DNA from: a virus
Direction: 5' to 3' (one strand)
IMG/VR virus record: IMGVR_UViG_3300046517_002960
Coordinates: 62,001-126,000 of that record
Length of the DNA stretch: 64,000 nucleotides
Part shown: positions 17,087-25,111 of the stretch, one piece after another
Layout of the letters: each line of letters opens with the position of its first letter
How positions within the stretch are numbered: position 1 is the first letter of the stretch
Notes under the pieces: model-generated
Seen by the model: the letters and a program-made list of their open reading frames with translations, nothing else
Databases searched by the model: none
What the model was told of the DNA's origin: nothing
Made by a program: the position numbers and the translations under genes

Positions 17087-17100
17087 ACTGCAAGGGACAG
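17076..17100 (+). promoter_or_regulatory. CTGTC-N15-GACAG promoter/operator element, copy 1
   Basis: 25 bp with inverted arms CTGTC and GACAG; TAGACT (-10-like) lies at a fixed offset inside. It precedes the 163-aa gene at 17,128. Copies 2-4 are near 22,451, 22,870 and 35,211. Confidence 0.5.
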
Positions 17101-17127
17101 CTGTAATACAGCAGATCAGGAGATCAC

Positions 17128-17619
17128 ATGGAAGACCGCGCAGAGCGCACGGAAGCAGAGCGCACGGAGCACATCAAGGCACTGATGGGTGAGCGGGTCA
17201 CCGTGACCAACCCGGACGTCTCCGGGGCCAGCTGGACGGGGACGCTGACCGGGCGCTACGACGAGCCGGTGCTGGTCCTCGAGATGCCGGACGGCTCCAG
17301 CCGGGCACTGCCCCAGCGGTTCACCCTCGCCCCGGCAGAGCCTGACGGGAAGCCGGGCGACGAGGAGATCCTGGCCCGCCTGCAGGACGAGCTGCCGGAG
17401 ATCGCCGAGATGGTCGTGGAAGTGAGCCGCCCGGCCTGCGTTAACTGCCAGGCCTGCGTGGCGCTTGCCGACATGCGCGCCGCACTGCGCTGCGTGCTGC
17501 TGCCCTGGCTGGAAGAACAGGCTGAGCCCGCGACCGCCCGGCGGCTCCGCAACGACTTCGAAACCCGCCTCGATGAGCTCGAGGACCTGATCGACGGCGT
17601 CTGCGAGGCAGGCGGCTAG
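17128..17619 (+). CDS. Acidic hypothetical protein with central Cys pair
   Basis: 163 residues after GATCAGGAGATC. The N-terminal part is a small beta domain (VTVTNPDVSG...GTLTGRYDEPVLVLEM); a helical second half carries ACVNCQACVA. Function unknown. Confidence 0.7.
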   Translation: MEDRAERTEAERTEHIKALMGERVTVTNPDVSGASWTGTLTGRYDEPVLVLEMPDGSSRALPQRFTLAPAEPDGKPGDEEILARLQDELPEIAEMVVEVSRPACVNCQACVALADMRAALRCVLLPWLEEQAEPATARRLRNDFETRLDELEDLIDGVCEAGG

Positions 17620-17691
17620 CCTCTCAGGACAGGCAAGGTCCCTGGCGAGGAGGATCCTGTGCCAGGCAGAGAAGAACAGGAGACCGGACGT

Positions 17692-18228
17692 ATGCCCGCG
17701 AGCGCCCAGGTTAAAGACAAGCCCGCCAGGACCCGCAGGAGCGGGAAGAAAACCGCGTCTTCCGCGCTGTCCCGAGCGGGTGGCGCGCCGCCGCCGCCGA
17801 GGCTGAGCGACGAGGTTATCGCCTACCTGGACCAGCTGTACGCCGCCAACCCCGCCCAGGTGATCTGCCTGGGTTACGGGCACCAGTGGCCGGTGCTGAT
17901 CCCCGGCCGCGGCAGGCCGCGAGGCTGGTCCTCGCACTGGCTCGGCAGCCGGGTGTTCGGCATCGAGGAAGACTGCCTCCGCGACGAGCTCGGCGACGGC
18001 AGCACCTGCGAGACGACCCGGGTGTCGAACACCACCGCCCGCGGCATCTTCCTGGACCGCGGCGTGCACCGCCAGTACAAGCGCGGCGAGCACTGGCGGA
18101 TCCGCCCGGAGCGCAGCAGGATCACCCGGCTGGACATCATCGACTACCTCACCTGGACGATGGGCGACGTGCTGTTCGACGGCGGCCAGCCTGAGACGGG
18201 CGACGTGAGCGACCGGGGGCTGGCGTGA
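17692..18228 (+). CDS. Hypothetical protein, basic N-terminus
   Basis: 178 residues from ATG 17692, preceded by the recurrent ACAGGAGAC site. An in-frame GTG at 17659 with GAGGAGG is an alternative, but its extra peptide merely translates the ribosome site. Lys/Arg-rich first 35 residues, then a folded domain (IAYLDQLYAANPAQVICLGYGHQWP). Function unknown. Confidence 0.65.
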   Translation: MPASAQVKDKPARTRRSGKKTASSALSRAGGAPPPPRLSDEVIAYLDQLYAANPAQVICLGYGHQWPVLIPGRGRPRGWSSHWLGSRVFGIEEDCLRDELGDGSTCETTRVSNTTARGIFLDRGVHRQYKRGEHWRIRPERSRITRLDIIDYLTWTMGDVLFDGGQPETGDVSDRGLA

Positions 18229-18497
18229 CCACGGGAGAACGCAAGCGCACCTGCCAGTCTCCGGGAACCGAACCGGGGCGGCAGCACTGCGGCGCGCCCG
18301 CCGTGTTCAGCGTGCTGCGGCGCGACTTCGACCCGGTGCGCCCGAGCCCGCGCGACGGCTACGACTGCTGCGAGGCGCACCTGGGCCGCGTCATCCGCGA
18401 AGTCGATGAGATGGCAGCGCCGGGTTACGTCGTGCACGTCACGGTGATCGCCAGCGTCGCTGAGAAGGAAGCCCGCGCCCAGGCGGCAGAAGCATGA
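18225..18497 (+). CDS. Small hypothetical protein
   Basis: 90 residues from GTG 18225, overlapping the previous stop (GTGA). Contains CQSPG, CGAPA and YDCCEAHLG, suggesting a zinc-binding fold. Function unknown. Confidence 0.65.
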   Translation: MTTGERKRTCQSPGTEPGRQHCGAPAVFSVLRRDFDPVRPSPRDGYDCCEAHLGRVIREVDEMAAPGYVVHVTVIASVAEKEARAQAAEA

Positions 18498-18563
18498 GCG
18501 GTGCAGGCAGGAAGCGCATGAACGCGGATATACGGACCCGCCCCGGCGGAACCGGAGGCAGTC

Positions 18564-18857
18564 ATGAGGAACCCCGCGGAAAACCTGGCAGACGCGATCC
18601 GGGAACAGCTGGGCGGATTCGTCCCGCAGGATGCCGGGGAGCTGGACCTGTTTTTCGAGAACTTGCCCCAGGTTTTCAGCACGCTGGGCCAGCAGCTGGG
18701 CCAGCTCGCGCCCCACCTGGCGGACCGTGACTGGATCAGCGATACGACGGCGGAGCAGCTGCACCAGCTGGCAGGAGACTGCACCGCTTCCTGCCAGCTG
18801 GCGGTAGCCGCCCGGGAATCCCACGCGACCGGACCCGCCGCGTTCTGGCGGCGCTGA
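18564..18857 (+). CDS. Small helical hypothetical protein
   Basis: 97 residues after CCGGAGG. Amphipathic helices predominate (LDLFFENLPQVFSTLGQQLGQ). No recognised family. Confidence 0.65.
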   Translation: MRNPAENLADAIREQLGGFVPQDAGELDLFFENLPQVFSTLGQQLGQLAPHLADRDWISDTTAEQLHQLAGDCTASCQLAVAARESHATGPAAFWRR

Positions 18858-18873
18858 GGAGCCGGAGGTGATC

Positions 18874-19257
18874 ATGAGTACTGACCAGAACAGCCGCACC
18901 CTGGCCCAGCTGCAGGATGACGCCGCGCTGAACGCCGATGTGGACCGGAACCGGTTCGCCGTGCCCGCCATCCGCCGGATTGTCGCCGAGGCCTGGATGG
19001 GCGGCCGGGCGGAGGTGAAGGCTGAATCGGCCGTGCCGGACGGCAGCTGGCAGGAAGCGCTGAACTGGCTCAAGGCGTGCCTCCAGGGCTATGACTACCT
19101 GCTGATCGAGCCGGAAGAAGGCCTGGCAGCCTGGCAGGAAGCTCGCGCCCGTGGCGAGCAGCGCATCATCGCTGCCTGTGCGAGAGTTGCCGCGCTGGCC
19201 GGACTGACGGAGGACCAGGCACAGCTCCTCGCGAAACTTGCGGAGCCGCAGTTATGA
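18874..19257 (+). CDS. Hypothetical protein
   Basis: 127 residues from ATG 18874 after CCGGAGGTG. Mostly alpha-helical with Trp-rich mid-part (WQEALNWLKACLQGYDYL). Stop overlaps the next start (ATGA). Function unknown. Confidence 0.65.
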   Translation: MSTDQNSRTLAQLQDDAALNADVDRNRFAVPAIRRIVAEAWMGGRAEVKAESAVPDGSWQEALNWLKACLQGYDYLLIEPEEGLAAWQEARARGEQRIIAACARVAALAGLTEDQAQLLAKLAEPQL

Positions 19258-19631
19258 CCGGGGACGACCCGTACGAGCTGGCCGTGGTGCTGGACGACCT
19301 GACGGCAAACCAGGAAGACGGCATGACGCCGGAGGAGGCGTATGAGCGGCTGGGCGAGCTGCACGAGGCGACCGGCGCCGACTTCGGCATCAGGCTGACC
19401 GTGAGCGCGCACGTGGCGTGGAACGCCGAGGTGCGGGTCACCCCTAAGCCGCACGACCCGGGCACCTCCGACCGCAGCTATGTCACGTTCCGGCACGGCC
19501 CGGCGGAATGGGCGCTGTGCCAGGCCGTGCTGGACGCGCTCCGCTGGCTGGCGCAGGATAAACCCGCGTACACCGATGAGCCGTGCCTGGACTGCACAGA
19601 CGACGATGACCCGGAAGGAACCCCGTCATGA
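19254..19631 (+). CDS. Hypothetical protein
   Basis: 125 residues from ATG 19254 in an ATGA overlap. Ends with an acidic Cys motif CLDCTDDDDPE. A mixed alpha/beta core (FGIRLTVSAHVAWNAEV) is visible. Function unknown. Confidence 0.65.
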   Translation: MTGDDPYELAVVLDDLTANQEDGMTPEEAYERLGELHEATGADFGIRLTVSAHVAWNAEVRVTPKPHDPGTSDRSYVTFRHGPAEWALCQAVLDALRWLAQDKPAYTDEPCLDCTDDDDPEGTPS

Positions 19632-19672
19632 TCCCGGATCCTGACGGCAACCCTCCGCAGATCAGGGGGTGA
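19628..19672 (+). CDS. 14-codon micro-ORF in the overlap chain
   Basis: ATG 19628 overlaps the previous TGA (ATGA); the ORF ends five bases before the Lsr2-like ATG. It could be a coupling peptide that carries ribosomes to the next gene. Coding status cannot be shown from sequence. Confidence 0.25.
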   Translation: MIPDPDGNPPQIRG

Positions 19673-19676
19673 CGGC

Positions 19677-20210
19677 ATGACGACCAGGATGCAGTTCATC
19701 ACGACGGATGACCTGGACGAGTTCGACAGCGGCGGCAAGGTGCTCAACGACATCGGCGACGACGGCGAGACGGTCGTCTTCTCGGTCGGCGGGCACGTCC
19801 GCGAGCTGCACCTGACGGCGGTCCACGCGAAAGAATTCCGCGCCGTGATGGCGCGGTACGTGGCCGCCGGGCACGAGCCGGGGCAGCAGCCGCTGCCGCC
19901 CGCGGGCGACCGCCCGCCGCCGCGCAAGGGCCAGGGCCGCCGCCGGGAGATCCCCGGCACCCGGGACTTCTACCGGGCCATGCGCGACTTCGCCGCGGAG
20001 CACGGGATCGAGGTGCCCCTGGCGGGCCGGGATGACGACAAGAAGAACTACGTCTACACCGACGAGCTGAAGCGCAGGTACCTGAGCGACCTGCAGCGGC
20101 TGGCCGGCGACCGCAGGGACGGCGGCGGCGCAGCCGCGCAGCTGGCCATGGCGGGACAGCTCGGCCTGATCACGGGCGTACCATCAGGAACACAGCGCGC
20201 TCCGGGGTAG
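19677..20210 (+). CDS. Lsr2-like nucleoid-associated protein
   Basis: 177 residues. Residues 30-63 (ETVVFSVGGHVRELHL...FRAVMARYVAAG) resemble the Lsr2 N-terminal dimerisation domain, a beta hairpin plus a long helix. A basic Pro-rich linker (73-95) leads to a C-terminal helical segment FYRAMRDFAAEHGIEV...DELKRRYLSDL, comparable to the Lsr2 DNA-binding domain. Lsr2 silences AT-rich foreign DNA in actinobacteria; phage copies are thought to modulate host silencing or lysogeny. The minor-groove RGR motif of host Lsr2 is not obvious, so this is a divergent member. Confidence 0.6.
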   Translation: MTTRMQFITTDDLDEFDSGGKVLNDIGDDGETVVFSVGGHVRELHLTAVHAKEFRAVMARYVAAGHEPGQQPLPPAGDRPPPRKGQGRRREIPGTRDFYRAMRDFAAEHGIEVPLAGRDDDKKNYVYTDELKRRYLSDLQRLAGDRRDGGGAAAQLAMAGQLGLITGVPSGTQRAPG

Positions 20211-20290
20211 TTGATACCTGTGTGGGAAGTACCACGGGAGTATCATGCGGTCAACCGCACCTTCCCTTACCGACATGACGGAGCGAGAAG
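20211..20290 (+). promoter_or_regulatory. Upstream region of the XRE-like regulator with operator-like sequence
   Basis: 80 bp holding TTGATACC and GTACCACGGGAGTATC; the latter, read in reverse (GATACTCCCGTGGTAC), resembles the ATACTG...GTAC elements near 14.54 and 22.46 kb. It sits just upstream of a probable regulator gene, so autoregulation is plausible but unproven. Confidence 0.35.
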
Positions 20291-20953
20291 ATGAGCACCA
20301 TGACGGAGGCGCGGCCAGCCAGGCCGGCCCGTACCGACATCCGCCGGCCGGCGTCGGGGATCGTCATCGACCCGGCCGGCCTGACCTGGTGGCGGGATCG
20401 CCGCGCGATGTCCCGCCAGGACCTGTCCGACATGATCACTGTGCTGTGGCTGGACGGCCACCCGGACGCGCTGGCGTTCTGGCACGCCGCCGGGCCGCCC
20501 GGTGACGGGCATGCCGCCGCGCCGCCGCGCCCGGTTCCGGGCAGCACGGCCGATCCCCGGGTCTGCACGGTGTGCGGCGCCAAGATCAAGGGCGGCCTGA
20601 CCCGCGACGGGATCGCCAAGATAGAGCACCCCGATCCCGCCCGCGGCAGGCGGCCGAAAGCCCGCACCCTGCGGGCGCTGTGCGCGGCGCTGAGCACCAG
20701 TGACGAACCGGTCCTGCCCAGGCACCTGCAGCCAGGCGGGCCTGAGCTGCCGCTGTCCGCCGCCGCCCAGGACCGGCAGGCCCGCAAGTACTACAACGAC
20801 GCCATGGTCGGTTTCGCGGACGCGCTGGGCCGGCCGGAACTTTACACCAACAGCGCGGGCCGGCGGTATTACAGTAAGGAACTGCGCGAGATGTACGAGC
20901 AGTACCTGGCGCAGACCCGGGCCGGGACAGGCAGCACGGCCCGCGTGGCGTAG
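20291..20953 (+). CDS. XRE-like DNA-binding protein with HTH split by a Cys-containing insertion
   Basis: 220 residues. LTWWRDRRAMSRQDLSDMI (31-49) reads as the first two helices of an XRE/HTH_3 domain, and LTRDGIAKIEHPDPARG...TLRALCAALS (103-135) as its recognition and closing helices. About 50 residues, including CTVC (92-95), separate them. A C-terminal helical domain (ARKYYNDAMVGFADALG) may be for oligomerisation. Likely a transcriptional regulator. The split HTH is inferred from pattern, and an alternative fold is possible. Confidence 0.5.
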   Translation: MSTMTEARPARPARTDIRRPASGIVIDPAGLTWWRDRRAMSRQDLSDMITVLWLDGHPDALAFWHAAGPPGDGHAAAPPRPVPGSTADPRVCTVCGAKIKGGLTRDGIAKIEHPDPARGRRPKARTLRALCAALSTSDEPVLPRHLQPGGPELPLSAAAQDRQARKYYNDAMVGFADALGRPELYTNSAGRRYYSKELREMYEQYLAQTRAGTGSTARVA

Positions 20954-20999
20954 CCCCGCCCGCCGCCCCGGCATCACGCAGCCGGCACCAGGAGGATCC

Positions 21000-21134
21000 G
21001 TGGGATATATCGGCGAGGATGAGGACACGGAGGAGATCGTGTTCGAGCCGCTGGACGAGCCCGTCCCGGACGGGATGCCGGCCGAGCCCGTGACCCCGCT
21101 GCCGGCCCGGCCCGCGCAGCCGGTCCCGGTCTAG
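21000..21134 (+). CDS. 44-aa acidic/Pro-rich peptide
   Basis: GTG 21000 follows CCAGGAGGATCC. The pattern (GYIGEDED...FEPLDEPVPDG...PARPAQPVPV) matches a kind of short acidic, proline-ended peptide that I recall from many actinobacterial mobile elements, function unknown. The stop lies just before the next GTG. Confidence 0.55.
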   Translation: MGYIGEDEDTEEIVFEPLDEPVPDGMPAEPVTPLPARPAQPVPV

Positions 21135-21139
21135 CGCCC

Positions 21140-22291
21140 GTGACCCCGCAGGAACAGCAGGCTGCGAAAGAGGCCGCCAAGAGGGTCACCGCCAGCCTGG
21201 CCTACATCGCCCGCCGGTACGGCCGCCTGACGGACGCGACCGCCCAGGCGACCGCGTACATGCAGCAGGTCAGCCACGCGTGGTACGCCGCGGGTGGCAG
21301 CGTCTCCCCCGGCAGCGGGCAGGACGCGAGCACGGGCCTGGCTCAGGTCCCGGGGGTTGCCTGGGGCTCAGCGGGCGGGAGCGCCGCGGGCAGCGTGACC
21401 CTGAGCGGCGGCGGAAGCGCCAGCCCCGGTCCGGGCGGCGGGGGCGGCGGGTTCACGCAGGTCCCGGGGGTTGCCTGGGGCAGTGCGGGCGGGAGCACGG
21501 CCAGCGCGAGCCTGGCTGGCGGTGCCTCGCGGAAGACAGCTCCCCGCATTGCCTCGGACGGGTTCAGCGATACCGAGCCCCCGGTCGTCGCCGGCTCCGT
21601 CACCGGTTACCGGTGGTGGACGCTTGCCGCCCCGGACCTGGCCGGCAACCCGCTGGAAGCCGACCGGTACTGGGACCCGGAGCGCGCGGCCAGGCTGCGC
21701 GGGGCCTGGGCCGCCTGGCAGCCGGGCGTCAACTTCGCGCAGTGCCTGGCCTACCAGGGCGCGGCGGCAGGCCATGACCCGGCACTTCTTCCGGCTAAAG
21801 GCTGCGGCTGCGGGTTCTGGGCGTACTGGGGCCTGCAGCAGTCCTCGCTGACCCGGCCCGGCACGCTGCCGGTGTTCGGCGTCATCAAGGGTTTCGGCCG
21901 GACCCGGACCGGCGCGCACGGCTTCCGCGTCGCCAAGGCCCGGATCCTGGCCGTGCACCTGCCGCTGGTCATCGGGAACCGGCAGCACATGCTGGACGAG
22001 CTGGCCCGTCGTGAGGCCGTCCGCCGGGCGATGTTCACCGGCCGGGTGATCAATGTCGGCACGGACCACGTGCCCGGGCCGCTGGGCGGCGCTCTCCCGG
22101 CGCCGGAACCGGTGCCCGAGCCGCCGCCGGAGGAGATCGCCGCGGACGAGGCCCGGGGCGAGGCGTGGCTGGCGGTGATCGGCGACCGGATCGAGCAGGC
22201 CTACCCCGGCGTCCGCGTGTTCGAGACGCGCGACGCGCTGCTGAAGACCTTCCCGCCGGACGCGGTGTACGGGCGGGGACAGCAGGCGTGA
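21140..22291 (+). CDS. Actinobacterial-type domain protein with Gly-rich linker
   Basis: 383 residues from GTG 21140. A helical N-terminus (1-50) is followed by a Gly/Ser-rich linker holding two copies of QVPGVAWGSAGGS (about 68-80 and 107-119). The core (GYRWWTL..., GCGCGFWAYWG, GVIKGFGRTRTGAHGFRVAKARI) resembles a domain common in actinobacterial genomes of the pattern CGIYA...VWGRV..HE.GWRAE, function unknown. The stop overlaps the next gene (GTGA). Confidence 0.6.
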   Translation: MTPQEQQAAKEAAKRVTASLAYIARRYGRLTDATAQATAYMQQVSHAWYAAGGSVSPGSGQDASTGLAQVPGVAWGSAGGSAAGSVTLSGGGSASPGPGGGGGGFTQVPGVAWGSAGGSTASASLAGGASRKTAPRIASDGFSDTEPPVVAGSVTGYRWWTLAAPDLAGNPLEADRYWDPERAARLRGAWAAWQPGVNFAQCLAYQGAAAGHDPALLPAKGCGCGFWAYWGLQQSSLTRPGTLPVFGVIKGFGRTRTGAHGFRVAKARILAVHLPLVIGNRQHMLDELARREAVRRAMFTGRVINVGTDHVPGPLGGALPAPEPVPEPPPEEIAADEARGEAWLAVIGDRIEQAYPGVRVFETRDALLKTFPPDAVYGRGQQA

Positions 22292-22449
22292 TCCTCATCT
22301 TCGCCCTGGCCGGCGCTAGCGTCGTGCTCGTCATCGCCGGGCTGGCGTACGCGCTGTACGACGCGAGCAGGCCGCAGCGCCCCCGTTTATGTAAGTACGG
22401 AAACCCTGGTCAGAGCCTATGTTTAGCTAACATGTTTGACAATGTTTAA
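22288..22449 (+). CDS. 53-aa single-pass membrane peptide
   Basis: GTG 22288 overlaps the previous stop (GTGA). One hydrophobic helix (ILIFALAGASVVLVIAGLAYALY) followed by a short basic/Cys tail. The 3' end contains the -35 box of the next promoter. Confidence 0.55.
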   Translation: MILIFALAGASVVLVIAGLAYALYDASRPQRPRLCKYGNPGQSLCLANMFDNV

Positions 22450-22464
22450 TCTGTCATGTATACT
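22436..22464 (+). promoter_or_regulatory. Consensus sigma70-type promoter
   Basis: TTGACA (22436-22441), 17-bp spacer, TATACT (22459-22464). The -10 lies in copy 2 of the CTGTC...ACAG element (22451-22476) and is followed by the GTACAG half-site shared with other control regions. It reads towards the frameshifted gene at 22,577 and the secreted protein gene. Confidence 0.8.
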
Positions 22465-22576
22465 GCGGAGGTACAGCGCTCTAGGCTGGGCGCAGAGCAG
22501 GAGACAGGTACATGGCTCTTTCAGGGCAGGACAAGGCCGCGCTGCGGGCGCAGGACGAGGTGACCCGGAGGCAGCC

Positions 22577-22823
22577 GTGAGGTTCTGGCGCGGCAACCGG
22601 GCCGACGCGGAATTCAGCGCGGATCCCGCTGATGTGGCCATGCCGCTGGACCGGTGCCTACGCGTACGACGGCGCCATGCCGCTGGACCGGTGCCTGCGC
22701 GGCTTCCTGACCGACCCGGCCGGCTTCAACGCGGTCTGGGACGAGCCGGACTACGAGGCCCTGTTCGCCGCGGTGCTGGCCGCCTGGCCCGGCGAGCCCC
22801 CGCGCCCCGGATTCCCGGGCTGA
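22577..22823 (+). pseudogene. Small gene frameshifted by a duplicated 23-bp segment
   Basis: GTG 22577 after CGGAGG starts VRFWRGNRADAEF...AMPLDRCL. A 23-bp sequence beginning GCCATGCCGCTGG occurs at 22637 and again at 22674. The 37-bp offset is 3n+1, so the frame that continues well (AMPLDRCLRGFLTDPAGFNAVWDEPDYE...) belongs to the second copy. Without the duplication one continuous protein of about 70 residues would result. A 63-codon ORF from ATG 22632 could still be translated. Confidence 0.55.
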
Positions 22824-22869
22824 CCTGACTTTTATGCACGTGTGAATGCAAATTACCGTTGCACGTGCA

Positions 22870-22894
22870 TTGTCGGGTAGACTGTATAGGACAG
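22870..22894 (+). promoter_or_regulatory. CTGTC-type promoter/operator element, copy 3
   Basis: TTGTC and GACAG arms, 25 bp, with TAGACT at the same offset as in the other copies. TTACCG lies 19 bp and TTGCAC 13 bp upstream of TAGACT. It directly precedes the secreted-protein gene. A GCACGTGC palindrome sits at the upstream edge. Confidence 0.55.
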
Positions 22895-22943
22895 CGAAGG
22901 ACAAAGAACTTCGCGCATCAGGATCACGATCAGGAGACAGTAC

Positions 22944-23393
22944 ATGAAAATCCGCACCATGCTCTATGCCGCTGCAGCCCCCGCCGTCCTGGCGGTCTCG
23001 CTGCTCGGCGCCACCGCCGCGTCCGCGTCGACCGGCCCCGGCTCGTTCAGCGTCGCCGGCACCACGCCGGGCAACAGCTCGCTGGTCAAGGCCACGTTCA
23101 GCTACGGCGACCCGGTGTTCGGGAACGTCATCTGCCAGGAGGTTCACCACCAGAACCGTACCCAGGACTTCGACAGCGTGAGCTGCCAGACCCCTGACGG
23201 CGCGGCTCTCGGCGGCGGGTACCAGCCCGGCGTGAGCTACACGGTGCCGTGGATCAGCGACTTCGCTGGTAACCCGAACGGGACGCTCACCGACCTGCCG
23301 AAGCAGCCGGACACCGCGCAGGTCGTCCTGACCTTCGTGCTCGATGCGGCCGGCAACGGCTACACCGGTACCACGTCCAGCTACACCGGCTGA
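22944..23393 (+). CDS. Secreted protein, moron-like
   Basis: 149 residues after GATCAGGAGACA. A classic Sec signal peptide (residues 1-29: MKIRT, hydrophobic core, ASA cleavage site). The mature part is beta-rich with two Cys (VICQE, VSCQT) that could form a disulphide. Own promoter element upstream and two strong hairpins downstream make it an autonomous unit, the layout of phage morons that alter the lysogen surface. No family recognised. Confidence 0.75.
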   Translation: MKIRTMLYAAAAPAVLAVSLLGATAASASTGPGSFSVAGTTPGNSSLVKATFSYGDPVFGNVICQEVHHQNRTQDFDSVSCQTPDGAALGGGYQPGVSYTVPWISDFAGNPNGTLTDLPKQPDTAQVVLTFVLDAAGNGYTGTTSSYTG

Positions 23394-23402
23394 CCCGGAC
23401 TG

Positions 23403-23441
23403 CCCGCGCCGTCCGGGGGAGCGAGGGGGAGGGCGGCGCGG
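23403..23441 (+). terminator. Hairpin after secreted-protein gene
   Basis: Arms 23403-23414 and 23430-23441 pair almost perfectly (one mismatch) around a G-rich loop, just past the stop at 23393. Confidence 0.6.
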
Positions 23442-23461
23442 GTACTTCTCAGGTAAGCAGC

Positions 23462-23495
23462 GCCCGGCTCGCGGATCAGCTTCCGCGGGCCGGGC
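23462..23495 (+). terminator. Strong GC hairpin followed by GTTTGC
   Basis: Arms 23462-23474 and 23483-23495 pair with one mismatch around an 8-nt loop, followed by a short T stretch. This is the best intrinsic terminator candidate in the rightward module. The remaining gap to 23,698 holds only GTACAG/AGTAC operator-like half-sites near 23,645 and the next gene's ribosome site. Confidence 0.7.
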
Positions 23496-23698
23496 GTTTG
23501 CATGCCCGGCCTAAAGAACACAGCCTTCCGCGGGAATGTCACCGCCCGCCTTTACCCTGGCGGCAGCCAGCTTCCCGCAGGAGAGAGAAACCAGCTGTGT
23601 GCGTGGAATTTGACGCACACAGCTGGTCGGGCATAAGCTGTAGGTACAGCGGAAGTACGGCAACAGACCGAGAACACCAACGATCAGGAGATCAGCGC

Positions 23699-25024
23699 AT
23701 GTCACAGACCCCCACCATCGAAGCGCGCAACGCCGGGCTTGAAGACATCCTCACCATCCTGCAGGAGCAGCGGGCGCGGCGTCTGGACGTCGTGATCCGC
23801 GAGCGGATGATCGACGCCCTCGGCGGCAAGGTCCTCGTCCGGGCCGGAGACTCCACCCAGTGGGTCACCGAGGACGGCGTCACCTCCGCCGCCGGCGTCT
23901 ACCGGCCCACCGCGGTCGGTGACGAGGGCCTGGCCGCGCTGCTCGGCGTGGACGGCGGCTTCCTGAAGAAGCTGCGCCGGCTCGATCCCGCCCGTACCGA
24001 CATGTGGGATGCCATTGTCAACGGCTTCCTGCACGGCGGTGCCGAGACCATCGACGGCGAGGACCGTAATTACCCGCCGTACGACGGCGCGATCCTGCTC
24101 CGCCTGCTCAAGGGCGACGAAGCACAGACAGACGGCGTGCTGCGCGCTGCGCTGTCGCCCCGGTACAAGATCATCGACAACCTGGATGTGCTGCTCGCCG
24201 TCATGGACGGGCTCCGCAAGGCCGGGGTGAACGCCATCCCGGACGTGTCCGACCTGACCGACCGGCGGATGCACGTCCGGTTCTCCGTCCCGGAGATCGC
24301 CGCCTACGCGCCGCAGCTGCTGGAAGGCTACCGGTCCCCGTTCGACGGCCCTGGCGGGCTCAAGCGGGCCGGCCAGGGCAACCGCCCCGGCATGAAGCTG
24401 GACGTCGGCCACTTCGGCGTCGGCGAGCAGGCCCTGCAGCGCGGGCTGGCCGCCGCCAGGGGCGAGCGCAAGGACTACGCGCCCGGCTCCGAGCCCATCG
24501 TGTTCGCCGGGCTCAAGGTCACCAACTCCGACGTGGGCGAGGGCGCCCGCACGATCGCGCCGGAGATCGTCGTGCAGATCTGCGGCAACCGGCTCACCCT
24601 CACCGCCTCGGCTGACCGGGCCGTGCACCTCGGCCGCCAGCAGGACGAGGGCGTGATCGAGTGGTCCGCCGACACCATGGAGAAGGAGCTGGAGCTCATC
24701 ACCGCCCAGGCCGCTGACGCGGTGCAGACCTTCCTCACGCCCGAGTGGTTTTTCGGCGAGGTGGAGAAGATCGAGGCGCTGGCGGGCAAGCCGGTGGAGC
24801 GGGCCGAGGAGGTCATCAAGGACGTCTCCAGGGCGGCCGGGTTCACGCAGTCCGAGGCGAGCGACATCCTGGCGCATTTCCTGCGCGGCGGGGCCTACAC
24901 CGCCGGCGGGGTGGCCAACGCCGTCACCTCCGTCAGCCAGACCCTGGACAACGCCGACCGCGCTGCCGAGCTGGACGCCAAGGCCGTGCCGGTCATGGCC
25001 CACGCCGCCCGGCTAGCGGGCTAG
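23699..25024 (+). CDS. DUF932-like phage protein
   Basis: 441 residues from ATG 23699 after GATCAGGAGATC. Pattern of the phage/plasmid DUF932-type family: an N-terminal region with STQWVTEDG and TAVGDEGLAALLGV, central ALSPRYKIIDNLDVLLAVMDGL, then beta-rich EPIVFAGLKVTNSDVGEG and a helical C-terminus with TPEWFFGEVEKIEALAG. Such proteins occur on phages and plasmids; their biochemical role is not established. A perfect hairpin follows the stop. Confidence 0.6.
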   Translation: MSQTPTIEARNAGLEDILTILQEQRARRLDVVIRERMIDALGGKVLVRAGDSTQWVTEDGVTSAAGVYRPTAVGDEGLAALLGVDGGFLKKLRRLDPARTDMWDAIVNGFLHGGAETIDGEDRNYPPYDGAILLRLLKGDEAQTDGVLRAALSPRYKIIDNLDVLLAVMDGLRKAGVNAIPDVSDLTDRRMHVRFSVPEIAAYAPQLLEGYRSPFDGPGGLKRAGQGNRPGMKLDVGHFGVGEQALQRGLAAARGERKDYAPGSEPIVFAGLKVTNSDVGEGARTIAPEIVVQICGNRLTLTASADRAVHLGRQQDEGVIEWSADTMEKELELITAQAADAVQTFLTPEWFFGEVEKIEALAGKPVERAEEVIKDVSRAAGFTQSEASDILAHFLRGGAYTAGGVANAVTSVSQTLDNADRAAELDAKAVPVMAHAARLAG

Positions 25025-25028
25025 CCAC

Positions 25029-25066
25029 CTGCCCGGCCCGGGTGCTGCATCACCCGGGCCGGGCAG
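25029..25066 (+). terminator. Perfect 16-bp hairpin
   Basis: CTGCCCGGCCCGGGTG (25029-25044) and its exact complement (25051-25066) flank a 6-nt loop, five bases past the stop. No T-run follows. Confidence 0.65.
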
Positions 25067-25111
25067 CCCCATCCTGGGTACCATCACAACACTGACGATC
25101 AGGAGACAGCG

